Shown here: one piece after another, positions 6,246 through 12,321 of the stretch
How positions within the stretch are numbered: position 1 is the first letter of the stretch
How the letters are laid out: each line of letters opens with the position of its first letter
Source of the DNA: Candidatus Roizmanbacteria bacterium RIFCSPLOWO2_01_FULL_44_13
GTDB lineage: Bacteria; Patescibacteriota; Microgenomatia; UBA1406; GWC2-37-13
Length of the DNA: 12,321 nt
NCBI GenBank assembly: GCA_001789855.1
Contig: MGAT01000006.1
Coordinates: 19,858-32,178, forward strand
Direction of reading: 5' to 3'
Made by a program: the position numbers and the translations under genes
Notes under the pieces: generated by a model
The model's input: only the letters and a program-made list of their open reading frames with translations
Database searches by the model: none
What the model was told of the DNA's origin: nothing

Positions 6246-7710
6246 GACGAGTCAATTTATATATTTTAACACCGCGGACTCTCCACTCTCCAACAATTTC
6301 AGTCGGAGCGAAGTAGGCGATATCCCAGAGGGGATTACCGATAATGGGCGAACATTTTTTTTCGCAGACGACAAAAAGCTCGTCGGCTTTCTCCATCGAG
6401 TCCGTTTCATTCGGCCGTTTTCCCCAGATTTCCAAGAAATAGCGGTAGGTGGAATCGGAATATTTTTCCGGAAGGGAAGTAACGGTAAATTTGTCTGTTT
6501 TTACATTTTCGTAGATTTTTTGGGCAATATTTTTTGCCAGGCCAATCTGATTATTTGGTTCCTCCTTCAAAAACAAGTAATTTTTTGAGTTTAGGAACAA
6601 AAATGCGATTAAAAACATAAAAACCAAGACTTTGTCGAAAATTCCGCGCTTGAGAAAATCAGACAAAATTCTGGCGATGACAATGATATAAAAAGGGTAA
6701 AGCATTCCCAAGTAATGCGGGTGTTTTACCCCTGGATAAAGAGAAATGACGATGAGCGAGCCGATGAAAAAAATAATGAAGGCCCGGAAATAGTATTCCT
6801 TCTTTTGTAGATTGAAAAAAAACAGAACGAGAATAATAACAAATAAAACTAATGCCAAAACATTATTAAACGAAATGCTAAACAGATATTGGTTCAAGTC
6901 GGAGAACGTCGAAACGAGGGTAAATATTTTTCCGTCACCGATTGCCTCGCCGCTTTGAAAGAGCCGGACAAAATTCCTGGAGTTGAGAAAGTTATGCCGG
7001 AGGTCAAAAATCAAAAGCGGGATCATAAAAAAAACAAACGAAGCGACGGAAATTGAATAGTTGATGATTTTTTCTCCTCGCGATTTGACATTGCTTAAAA
7101 AATCTTCGAGCCCGATGATTAATACCGGTAGCGCCAGACTCATAGCCAAATAGTGGAGTTGAACCGAAAAGGAAAAGAAGACGCCAAAAAGAAAGTAAAA
7201 AACTTTTGATTTGTTTTTAAGAGCTTTCAGGAAAAAAAATACCGTCAACATTGAAAATAACGGCAGAAGATTCGGATTCCAGGAGAAACGGGAAAGTTCG
7301 ATCAAAACATAGGAAAAACTGGTTAGAAATGTGGCAATAATGGCGACCCTCTCGTTAAAAAAATGGCGCGTCAATAGGTAAATAACGGCCAAAAAAACAA
7401 TAGAAAATACCGCCACTCCATAGGCCAAACCAACAGGGTCGAGTTTGAACAAAGCCAACCAAGGAGCGATAAAGTAATAGTAAAAAGGACCCAAATAAAC
7501 TTGGCCGACCGAAGTAGGCGCGCCGACGGCGGGAAAGTGTTCGAAGATGATAATCCTTTTGACAACGATGGCGTCTCTCCCTTCGTCTCCCAGAAACCTG
7601 GCAAATTCCGTCAACCGGTAAAGCCGCAAAAATGAGGCGGCGGCGATAGTGACGATAATGATCCAGTTTTTTGCTACAATATTTGTAAGAGCACTGAATA
7701 TGCGCCGCAT
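6235..7710 (-). CDS. GT-C family (GT39/PMT-like) membrane glycosyltransferase, first gene of the four-gene unit
   Basis: The frame runs further upstream to a TTG at 7791, but I choose the ATG at 7708-7710 (491 residues). It gives a short polar N-terminus, then a first helix (about residues 14-30), then the family loop FLGDEGRDAIVV (39-50) with D42-E43 as the acidic pair and GPFYYYF (74-80). The longer version would run 81 bp further into the divergent gene and add an unrelated polar extension. About ten helices follow, then a soluble tail containing FVVCEKKC. It probably transfers a lipid-linked sugar on the outer face. The stop overlaps the next gene's ATG by 11 bp. Its start overlaps head to head with the gene at 7700, leaving no room for a leader with a Shine-Dalgarno. 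Substrate unknown. Confidence 0.85.
   Translation of the reverse strand: MRRIFSALTNIVAKNWIIIVTIAAASFLRLYRLTEFARFLGDEGRDAIVVKRIIIFEHFPAVGAPTSVGQVYLGPFYYYFIAPWLALFKLDPVGLAYGVAVFSIVFLAVIYLLTRHFFNERVAIIATFLTSFSYVLIELSRFSWNPNLLPLFSMLTVFFFLKALKNKSKVFYFLFGVFFSFSVQLHYLAMSLALPVLIIGLEDFLSNVKSRGEKIINYSISVASFVFFMIPLLIFDLRHNFLNSRNFVRLFQSGEAIGDGKIFTLVSTFSDLNQYLFSISFNNVLALVLFVIILVLFFFNLQKKEYYFRAFIIFFIGSLIVISLYPGVKHPHYLGMLYPFYIIVIARILSDFLKRGIFDKVLVFMFLIAFLFLNSKNYLFLKEEPNNQIGLAKNIAQKIYENVKTDKFTVTSLPEKYSDSTYRYFLEIWGKRPNETDSMEKADELFVVCEKKCSPIIGNPLWDIAYFAPTEIVGEWRVRGVKIYKLTRHEN
7672..7680 (+). promoter_or_regulatory. Extended -10 promoter of the PIG-V-like gene
   Basis: TGCTACAAT is a TGn-extended -10 element with hexamer TACAAT at 7675-7680, ending 19 nt before the ATG at 7700. 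Transcription from about 7687 would give a leader of about 13 nt. It excludes the upstream GTG (7649) and ATG (7658) as starts. It lies within the coding region of the divergent glycosyltransferase gene. No convincing -35 is seen, as extended -10 promoters allow. Confidence 0.55.
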
Positions 7711-7712
7711 AT
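7698..7712. repeat. 15-bp palindrome containing both divergent start codons
   Basis: ATATGCGCCGCATAT is a perfect inverted repeat of two 7-bp arms around a central C (7705). It contains the ATG at 7700 (+) and the CAT at 7708-7710 (ATG on -). Both proteins therefore begin with the same residues, MRRI. It could be a regulator site or a constraint of start-codon sharing; I cannot tell which. Confidence 0.6.
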
Positions 7713-8791
7713 ATCCATATTTTACCTTAACTTTGTTGGTTTTTTTGAGCACGATGATTGTTTGGCTTCCGTTCATCCTCCACGTCAACAACCGCGGATT
7801 TGACTACGTTTACAAGCACTATGACGGGCCTCTTTATGTGATCGCGGCGAAGAACTTTTATACCAACGTCCCAAAATATTTTGCCGCCCACCTTCCTTTG
7901 TACCCCGTCTTGATAAGAGCGGGGAGGGAAGTTCTTAACTTTGTCGGTCTGAATGCCGACCGCCTGGCCTATTTGAAGTCGATGCTTTTGGTCAATTTGG
8001 GGGCGACGACCATTTTGGCAGGATTTTTTTATTTTATATTGAAAAAATTTCGTCTAACGGCTAGACCCTGGCTGCTTACCGCGGTATTTCTTTTCCTCCC
8101 GAGATTCTTAATTATAAGAACCGTCGGAGCACCGGAAAGTCTGTTTTTGCTTTTCATCCTTGCGTCGCTTTATTTTTTTGAAAACCGCCAATACTTGTGG
8201 GCGGGGTTATTCGGAGGGCTCTCGGTTATGACCAAATCTCCGGGCATTCTTCTTTTTGGTGCTTACAGTTTGGTGATCGTCGAAAGATTACTAAAAACCA
8301 AAAAAATCGATAATCGGTATTGGTGGTTATTATTGATTCCATTAGGACTCTTGGCGGTTTTTTTCATCTATTGGCGCCAGTACGGCGATTTTTTTGCTTA
8401 CTTTCACTCGGGGGATAATATCCACCTGGTTTTTCCTTTCTCCGTTTTTGACTTTCAAAAAACCTGGATTGGCACCGCCTGGCTAGAAGAAATTATTTTT
8501 TACTTTTTCTTGTATGGTTTAACCGCTTTGACGCTATGGAAAAGCAAATACAGAAGTTTTTTTTATTTTTCTCTGGTATTTTTCATCGCCACGCTTTTTA
8601 TCCAGCACCGCGACATTGCCCGCTATTCGCTCCCTTTGTGGCCGCTCGCGGTAATTGCCTTTGAGAAGTTTTTTACCTCGCATAAATTCAAAACTATTTT
8701 CCTACTGCTCTTAATCGGGATCTACTTCTATGCGTGGAATTTCTTGCCGTACAATGTCATGCCTATTGCCGACTGGGCGCCGTTTCTGTAA
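7700..8791 (+). CDS. PIG-V-like GT-C mannosyltransferase-type membrane protein
   Basis: Read from the ATG at 7700 this is 363 residues. After one helix (about 8-27) comes KHYDGPLYVIAAKNFY (39-54), the DG..Y...A pattern of PIG-V-type GT-C enzymes, then AAHLPLYPVLI (62-72), resembling their FFPLYP motif. Later GAPESLFLLFILASLYFFENR and LFGGLSVMTKSPG form the usual helix-loop pair, and ARYSLPLWPLAVI appears near the C-terminus. Family members transfer a mannose or other hexose from a polyprenyl-phosphate donor on the outer face; the substrate here is unknown. The start is fixed by the extended -10 at 7672-7680 and by the first helix. It diverges from the four-gene unit and is followed after 11 bp by the exporter genes, so it may be co-transcribed with them. 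Confidence 0.75.
   Translation: MRRIYPYFTLTLLVFLSTMIVWLPFILHVNNRGFDYVYKHYDGPLYVIAAKNFYTNVPKYFAAHLPLYPVLIRAGREVLNFVGLNADRLAYLKSMLLVNLGATTILAGFFYFILKKFRLTARPWLLTAVFLFLPRFLIIRTVGAPESLFLLFILASLYFFENRQYLWAGLFGGLSVMTKSPGILLFGAYSLVIVERLLKTKKIDNRYWWLLLIPLGLLAVFFIYWRQYGDFFAYFHSGDNIHLVFPFSVFDFQKTWIGTAWLEEIIFYFFLYGLTALTLWKSKYRSFFYFSLVFFIATLFIQHRDIARYSLPLWPLAVIAFEKFFTSHKFKTIFLLLLIGIYFYAWNFLPYNVMPIADWAPFL
7719..7724 (-). promoter_or_regulatory. Candidate -10 box for the four-gene glycosyltransferase operon
   Basis: TAAAAT on the minus strand ends 8 nt before the ATG at 7710, placing the transcription start within about 2 nt of the initiation codon. No recognisable -35 is present. The position matches the leaderless pattern of other genes in this window, but the box alone is weak evidence. 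Confidence 0.3.
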
Positions 8792-8794
8792 AAT
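8766..8794 (+). promoter_or_regulatory. Candidate promoter of the exporter genes
   Basis: TTGCCG (8766-8771) and TAAAAT (8789-8794) are separated by 17 nt, a good sigma-70-like pair lying at the end of the preceding gene and overlapping its stop codon. Transcription from about 8801 would begin roughly 2 nt before the ATG at 8803, giving a leaderless mRNA. Read-through from the upstream gene is equally possible. Confidence 0.4.
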
Positions 8795-8802
8795 TAAATT
8801 TC

Positions 8803-9828
8803 ATGACCAAATTTATAAAAAAAAGATGGTATTTGGTTTTAATTGTTTTGGCGATTATCATATTCGTCTTTGTTCAAAATAGAAAAGCCTCTTCGTCTCA
8901 AGATCAGCGCGACACCTACAGAATCAAAAAAGAAACATTAGAAGAAACCCTGTCCCTATCAGGAGAAATCGACGCCGACGAAAGAGTTGTCCTTAAGTTT
9001 CAGACTTCGGGCCGCCTCGCCTGGGTCGGCGTCAAGGAAGGGGACACGGTTAAAAAATACCAGACGATTGCTAGCCTTGACCAACGCGATTTGAAAAACC
9101 GGCTCCAGAAATATCTAAATACCTTTGTCAGTCAACGGTTGAACTTTGAACAAACGCAAGACGACTACTGGAACGAACAGTTTGACATATCAGAAACCGT
9201 AAGAGCAAACGCCGAGCGCGTGTTGCAAGACGCCCAGTACGACTTGAATAGCGCCGTTTTGGACGTTGAGCTTCAGACCTTGACGGTCGAGTACGCCAAT
9301 TTATGGACGCCGATAGAAGGAGTGGTGACGAGAATCGACGTACCTTTTTCCGGGGTCAATATCACCCCTGCGACGGCGGAATTCGAGATTGTCAACCCAT
9401 CGACGATTTATTTGTCGGTGACGGCGGAGCAGTCGGACGTCATTTTGCTTTCGGAGGGAATGCAAGGTGAGATTGTGTTTGATGCATACCCTGAGCAGAC
9501 TTTCTCCGGAACGATCGATTATATTTCGTTCTCTCCCGTCACCGGAGAAACAGGCACGGTTTATAAAATAAAAATGCTTCTTTCGGATGACGCCCAAGAG
9601 CTGCCGCTGAAGCTGGCGATGACAGCCGACGTCGAGTTTGCCCTTCGGGAAAAACCCAATGTTTTGGCGGCACCCCTGAAATTTATCAAAGAGGATAATA
9701 AAGGAGACTACCTCGACATAGAAAGGAAGGGAAAAAGAGAAAAGGTCTATATCAAAAAAGGAGAAGAAATCGGCGAAAAAGTGGAGATTAAAAGTGGGGT
9801 AATAGTCGGAGATCTCGTTTATGATTAA
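8803..9828 (+). CDS. Membrane fusion protein of a MacAB/HlyD-type exporter
   Basis: A 341-residue periplasmic-adaptor-type protein anchored by one N-terminal helix (about 9-25, KRWYLVLIVLAIIIFVFVQ). Domains follow the standard order. Half of a lipoyl/barrel-sandwich domain (about 55-93, SGRLAWVGVKEGDTVKK) comes first. A helical hairpin of about 70 residues (94-165) is next, then the second lipoyl half (LWTPIEGVVTRIDVPFSGV, 167-185). A beta-barrel domain (about 192-283, with PEQTFSGTIDYIS) and a membrane-proximal domain close the protein. The ATG at 8803 is chosen over an upstream in-frame ATG at 8734 because the membrane anchor begins right after it and 8734 lies inside the previous gene. It should link the permease and ATPase encoded next; its stop overlaps the ATPase start by 8 bp. 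Cargo unknown. Confidence 0.88.
   Translation: MTKFIKKRWYLVLIVLAIIIFVFVQNRKASSSQDQRDTYRIKKETLEETLSLSGEIDADERVVLKFQTSGRLAWVGVKEGDTVKKYQTIASLDQRDLKNRLQKYLNTFVSQRLNFEQTQDDYWNEQFDISETVRANAERVLQDAQYDLNSAVLDVELQTLTVEYANLWTPIEGVVTRIDVPFSGVNITPATAEFEIVNPSTIYLSVTAEQSDVILLSEGMQGEIVFDAYPEQTFSGTIDYISFSPVTGETGTVYKIKMLLSDDAQELPLKLAMTADVEFALREKPNVLAAPLKFIKEDNKGDYLDIERKGKREKVYIKKGEEIGEKVEIKSGVIVGDLVYD
9808..9811 (+). promoter_or_regulatory. Shine-Dalgarno site of the ABC ATPase gene
   Basis: GGAG ends 9 nt before the ATG at 9821, inside the end of the fusion-protein gene. It is one of few clear ribosome binding sites in this window and fixes the ATPase start within an 8-bp gene overlap. Confidence 0.55.
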
Positions 9829-10489
9829 ATTGGTTGACGTCTCCAAAATTTATGCCATCGACAGCGAATACAAATTCTTTGCCCTCAAGAAAATTAACGT
9901 TGAGATAAAAGAAAAAGAATTCGTCTCCATTATGGGTGCATCGGGTTCGGGTAAGTCGACCCTTATGCACATTATCGGGTTATTGGATTCTCCGACAACC
10001 GGAAAAGTCTATATCGATAAACGCGAGATCTCTAAAATCAACGACGACGAACTGTCACGGCTTCGCAATGAATTTGTCGGTTTTGTTTTTCAGCAATTCA
10101 ACTTGATCAATAAACTAACGACGCTGGAAAATGTCATGTTGCCGACTATATACTGCCGGCGCGATTTTGACTTTGACCCGCGAGATCGAGCTATTTCGAT
10201 TTTGACCGATTTTGGCATGAAAGGGAAAATCAATTCCTACCCGAACAAATTGTCGGGCGGCCAGCAACAAAGAGTGGCGATTGCCAGAGCTTTGATAATG
10301 AGGCCAAAATTAATTTTGGCCGACGAGCCGACAGGAAACCTGGACAGCAAGACGGGCCACGAAATTATGGACGTGTTGGCTGAGCTAAATGAGAAAGACA
10401 AACTTACTGTTGTTGTCGTTACCCACGAAAAAGACATCGCCGCCTACGCCAAAAGAGTGATAAAAATTAAGGACGGAAAAATTGTATGA
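9821..10489 (+). CDS. ABC transporter ATP-binding protein, MacB/LolD type
   Basis: A complete 222-residue nucleotide-binding subunit that would drive the exporter from the cytoplasmic side. All core motifs are present and canonical: Walker A GASGSGKS (39-46), Q-loop FVFQQFNLI (88-96), ABC signature LSGGQQQRVAIARA (144-157), Walker B LILADEPTGNLD (164-175) and the switch histidine in VVVTHEKD (198-205). The DEPTGNLDSKTG form and the short length fit the MacB/LolD/FtsE subgroup, which pairs with FtsX-fold permeases; exactly such a permease follows. It starts within an 8-bp overlap with the fusion-protein gene and ends in an ATGA overlap with the permease gene, so the three are translationally coupled. 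Cargo cannot be deduced. Confidence 0.95.
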   Translation: MIKLVDVSKIYAIDSEYKFFALKKINVEIKEKEFVSIMGASGSGKSTLMHIIGLLDSPTTGKVYIDKREISKINDDELSRLRNEFVGFVFQQFNLINKLTTLENVMLPTIYCRRDFDFDPRDRAISILTDFGMKGKINSYPNKLSGGQQQRVAIARALIMRPKLILADEPTGNLDSKTGHEIMDVLAELNEKDKLTVVVVTHEKDIAAYAKRVIKIKDGKIV

Positions 10490-11691
10490 AAAACATTGTT
10501 TTCATTTTCAAATCGGCCATCGACGATTTCTCGCGAAATAAATTACGAACTTTTTTGACCAGTTTGGGAATTTTAATAGGCGTTTTTGCCGTGGTAGTCC
10601 TCATTGCCTTGGGGCTCGGCTTGAAAAGATATATTTCCGAGCAGTTCGAGGCGATGGGCAAAAACACGATCTATCTTGTGCCGGGACGAATCCTGTCCGG
10701 AGGCGGATTTACCGGCAGCGCGTCATCTGTTACTGGCCGGTTTGATAACCGCGACTTGGAAACTTTAAGAAAAATTGACAATGTTATCGCTACAGGTCCA
10801 TTGACTTTGAAGTCGACCAAAATCAAAAGCCTATTAAAAGAAGACTTCGCCGACATTATGTTTTCCTCCGAGGTTTTGCCAGACGCGATGGGTTTTGAAG
10901 TTGAAGAGGGAAGATTTTTTGACAAGGCCGACGTCAATAAAAGGGCCAAGGTGATTGTCGTTGGCAGCAAAATTGCTACTGACTATTACGGTTCGGTATC
11001 CGAGGCAATCGGGAAAAAAATCACCATAGACGACGTCAAATTTACCATAATAGGGGTAACAAAAAGCAAAGGCGGGGGAGGGATGGGAGGTTTCAACTAT
11101 GACAACTATCTGTACGGCCCTTATACGACGGGATACATCTTTAATCCAGACAAAAAATTTTTCCGGTTGATGGTAAAAACCGAAAACGAAAACTACGTAC
11201 CACAGGTCAAAGAAGACATCAAAAAAGAATTCTTGAAGCGTTATGATGAAGAAGAGTTCAGCATTGTCGAACCGACCGAGCTCCTCACGGCGATCACTTC
11301 GATTTTCTCGGTTTTGAATTTAATACTGGTGGCGATAGCGGCGATATCCTTAGTCGTCGGCGGAATCGGAATTATGAACATAATGTATGTAACGGTTTCA
11401 GACCGGATAAAAGAGATCGGCATCAGGCGGGCGATCGGGGCAAGACGTTCAGACATTCTCTATCAATTTTTGGCCGAAGCGGTGCTGTTGTCGTCGATCG
11501 GAGGACTCCTCGGTTTAGGCTTGGCTTATTTGGTGGTGTTTTTAGTCAAGAGTGTATTTCCGGCTTATATTGACTTGATATCGGTAATACTGGCTCTCGG
11601 GATCTCTTCGGCGATCGGGATTACTTTCGGAGTCTTCCCGGCTCGAAAAGCCGCCAGCTTGGAGCCGGTCGAAGCGATTAGGTACGAATAA
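10486..11691 (+). CDS. ABC transporter permease, MacB-like with FtsX fold
   Basis: A complete 401-residue permease with the MacB topology: one helix (about 22-46), a large extracytoplasmic MacB core domain (about 47-265), then three helices (about 270-300, 327-356, 364-388). Typical signatures are NKLRTFLTSLGILIGV near the start, VVGGIGIMNIMYVTVSDR followed by KEIGIRRAIGAR, and the ending FPARKAASLEPVEAIRYE. Unlike classical MacB, the ATPase is a separate protein encoded just upstream with a 4-bp overlap. The core domain carries a glycine-rich loop (KGGGGMGGFNY, 195-205). Together with the fusion protein it likely forms an energy-driven exporter for peptides, lipoproteins or toxic compounds. 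Weak AAGGA at 10469-10473 may assist initiation. The last 14 bp overlap the convergent Nudix gene. Confidence 0.93.
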   Translation: MKNIVFIFKSAIDDFSRNKLRTFLTSLGILIGVFAVVVLIALGLGLKRYISEQFEAMGKNTIYLVPGRILSGGGFTGSASSVTGRFDNRDLETLRKIDNVIATGPLTLKSTKIKSLLKEDFADIMFSSEVLPDAMGFEVEEGRFFDKADVNKRAKVIVVGSKIATDYYGSVSEAIGKKITIDDVKFTIIGVTKSKGGGGMGGFNYDNYLYGPYTTGYIFNPDKKFFRLMVKTENENYVPQVKEDIKKEFLKRYDEEEFSIVEPTELLTAITSIFSVLNLILVAIAAISLVVGGIGIMNIMYVTVSDRIKEIGIRRAIGARRSDILYQFLAEAVLLSSIGGLLGLGLAYLVVFLVKSVFPAYIDLISVILALGISSAIGITFGVFPARKAASLEPVEAIRYE

Positions 11692-12166
11692 TTTGTTTTC
11701 CGATAATTGGAAGTTGAAAAGGAGTTTTCAGATGTTGAAGATAAAATTGAATGCTTTCTAAGTGGTCAAAAGCAAATTCTTCTTGGGAGGGAAGTTTGTC
11801 CAAGTCGAACCACTTGATTTCTTTGACTTCTTTATCGGATATGCCGATTTTCTTAAGTGGTTTTACGAGGTAGATGAAAGAAATGTTTTGTCTGTCTTCT
11901 CCGCGGCGATTGGGATTGTCGTTTAGCCTGAAAAGTCTTACGATTTCCGCTTCATATCCGGTTTCTTCCCGAATTTCCCTCAAAGCGGCTTCTTGAGTGG
12001 TTTCTCCCTGTTCGACAAAACCGCCGACGAGGGCATATAGATTGCCATTGGTCAAGTGAGGAGCACGCTTCACCAATAAAAGCTGGTCGTCCCGGACGAC
12101 GAGCATGTCGACGACAACGTGGCGCAGAAAATTTTTATTGCCGTTTTCGAAACTACAGTTGATCAT
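11678..12166 (-). CDS. Nudix hydrolase
   Basis: A 162-residue protein with a complete Nudix box: G49, E55, then REIREETGY (63-71), fitting GX5EX7REUXEEXGU exactly. These residues bind the metal and hydrolyse a nucleoside diphosphate linked to another moiety. A preceding VVVDMLVVRDDQLLLVKRA strand region and a following FIYLVKPL and EIKWFDLDKLP are typical of ADP-ribose/NADH pyrophosphatase-like or MutT-like members; the substrate cannot be assigned. The ATG at 12164-12166 is 12 bp from the stop of mutM, consistent with an operon. A TATAAT box overlapping that stop would also give it its own leaderless transcript. It ends tail to tail with the permease gene, overlapping by 14 bp. Confidence 0.9.
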   Translation of the reverse strand: MINCSFENGNKNFLRHVVVDMLVVRDDQLLLVKRAPHLTNGNLYALVGGFVEQGETTQEAALREIREETGYEAEIVRLFRLNDNPNRRGEDRQNISFIYLVKPLKKIGISDKEVKEIKWFDLDKLPSQEEFAFDHLESIQFYLQHLKTPFQLPIIGKQIIRT

Positions 12167-12172
12167 ACCGAG

Positions 12173-12178
12173 ATTATA
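12173..12178 (-). promoter_or_regulatory. Candidate -10 box of the Nudix gene, overlapping the mutM stop region
   Basis: On the minus strand a perfect TATAAT directly follows and partly abuts the mutM TAG (12179-12181). It ends only 6 nt before the Nudix ATG, so transcription would start at or next to the A of ATG. The -35 region (TTCTGC, spacing 18) is poor, and it lies within the zinc-finger codons of mutM. Confidence 0.4.
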
Positions 12179-12321
12179 CTATTTTTGGCAGTGCGGGCAG
12201 AAAAAGGAACTGCGGCCGTGGTGTTTTACCCGTTTGATTATCGTTTTGCAGATCCGGCAAGGTTTTCCTTCCTGTTGGTAAACCAAAAAGTGTCTTTGAT
12301 GTCTGCCTTTTGAGCCATCAG
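12179..12321 (-). CDS. mutM: Formamidopyrimidine-DNA glycosylase, C-terminal part (5' part outside the window)
   Basis: Translating the minus strand from the window edge to a TAG at 12179-12181 gives about 47 residues: DGSKGRHQRHFLVYQQ, then EGKPCRIC, sixteen residues, and CPHCQK at the end. This is the C-terminal zinc finger of Fpg/MutM (C-x2-C-x16-C-x2-C), with the conserved HFLVY.(R/Q)EG.PC lead-in and the DNA-contacting Arg in GRSSFFC. The enzyme excises 8-oxoguanine and formamidopyrimidine lesions as a bifunctional DNA glycosylase/AP lyase. The catalytic N-terminal Pro-Glu is outside the window and cannot be checked. All four zinc ligands and the classic short C-terminus are intact. The Nudix gene follows after 12 bp. 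Confidence 0.93.
   Translation of the reverse strand, partial: DGSKGRHQRHFLVYQQEGKPCRICKTIIKRVKHHGRSSFFCPHCQK

Noticed and set aside
6226..6588. Plus-strand open frame of 120 codons antisense to the first operon GT-C gene
   Set aside because: It lies wholly over the ends of two conserved genes and resembles no known protein.
7649..7699. Upstream GTG/ATG starts for the PIG-V-like gene
   Set aside because: They lie upstream of the TGn-extended -10 at 7672-7680, and the protein's first helix begins just after the ATG at 7700.
7711..7791. Upstream extension of the first operon GT-C gene to a TTG at 7791
   Set aside because: It would lengthen the overlap with the divergent gene to 92 bp and add a polar stretch without family match; the ATG at 7710 directly precedes the first helix.
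8734..8802. Upstream ATG for the fusion protein
   Set aside because: It lies within the previous gene and adds residues before the membrane anchor that fit no signal; 8803 gives the normal N-terminus.
9301..9846. Long minus-strand open frame (181 codons) antisense to the fusion-protein gene
   Set aside because: It has no recognisable family and an arginine/histidine/phenylalanine-rich composition typical of antisense shadows, and it covers a well-supported conserved gene.
12119..12313. Plus-strand open frame near the right edge
   Set aside because: It is antisense to the mutM zinc finger and the Nudix start, which match their families residue by residue.
1..12321. Alternative genetic code (UGA as glycine)
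   Set aside because: TGA ends several genes at family-typical positions, for example the ATPase at 10487-10489, so it is a normal stop.
1..12321. tRNA, CRISPR array, transposase or phage genes
   Set aside because: Nothing of these kinds was found by reading; the window is almost fully covered by the conserved genes listed.

Overview
The window reads as a compact, moderately AT-rich bacterial chromosome segment. It most likely comes from a Candidate Phyla Radiation (Patescibacteria) organism. The grounds are family content and architecture: many divergent GT-C membrane glycosyltransferases, almost no intergenic DNA, overlaps at most gene junctions, start codons that mostly lack a Shine-Dalgarno sequence, and -10-like boxes very close to start codons. 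TGA is used as an ordinary stop, so the UGA=Gly code of Gracilibacteria/SR1 is not in use. The lineage is an inference; no rRNA or marker gene is present.

Layout. (1) Bases 2-421 (+) are the 3' end of a large membrane protein, probably YfhO/PTPS-related, whose tail overlaps convergently with a GT-C glycosyltransferase (351-1871, -). (2) A GtrB/ArnC-like polyprenyl-phosphate glycosyltransferase (1908-2837, +) diverges from that gene across a 36-bp region with overlapping promoter elements. (3) A four-gene minus-strand unit runs from 7710 to 2817: GT-C, then a DPG-synthase-like GT2, then GT-C, then GT-C. Its genes overlap by 11, 11 and 4 bp, so it is almost certainly one translationally coupled operon. 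(4) Divergent from it, with start codons overlapping in a palindrome, is a PIG-V-like GT-C enzyme (7700-8791, +). (5) A MacAB/Lol-type exporter follows on the + strand: membrane fusion protein, ATPase and FtsX-fold permease (8803-11691). (6) On the minus strand, the 3' end of mutM/fpg (from 12321) leads into a Nudix hydrolase (12166-11678), which meets the permease gene tail to tail.

How the genes work together (inference). The two GT2 enzymes probably charge a polyprenyl-phosphate carrier with a sugar on the cytoplasmic face. The five GT-C enzymes would use such carriers on the outer face to build or decorate surface glycans or glycoproteins. The exporter is a separate module, possibly co-transcribed from the PIG-V-like gene. 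MutM and the Nudix protein are a plausible oxidised-nucleotide repair pair.

Points most worth a second look are a GC-rich imperfect palindrome inserted in frame in one GT-C gene (4959-5018), the mirror-image start codons at 7700/7710, and the repeated placement of -10 boxes so close to ATG that leaderless transcripts are likely. There is no gene-free stretch over 300 bases. I saw no tRNA, rRNA, CRISPR array, transposase or origin.
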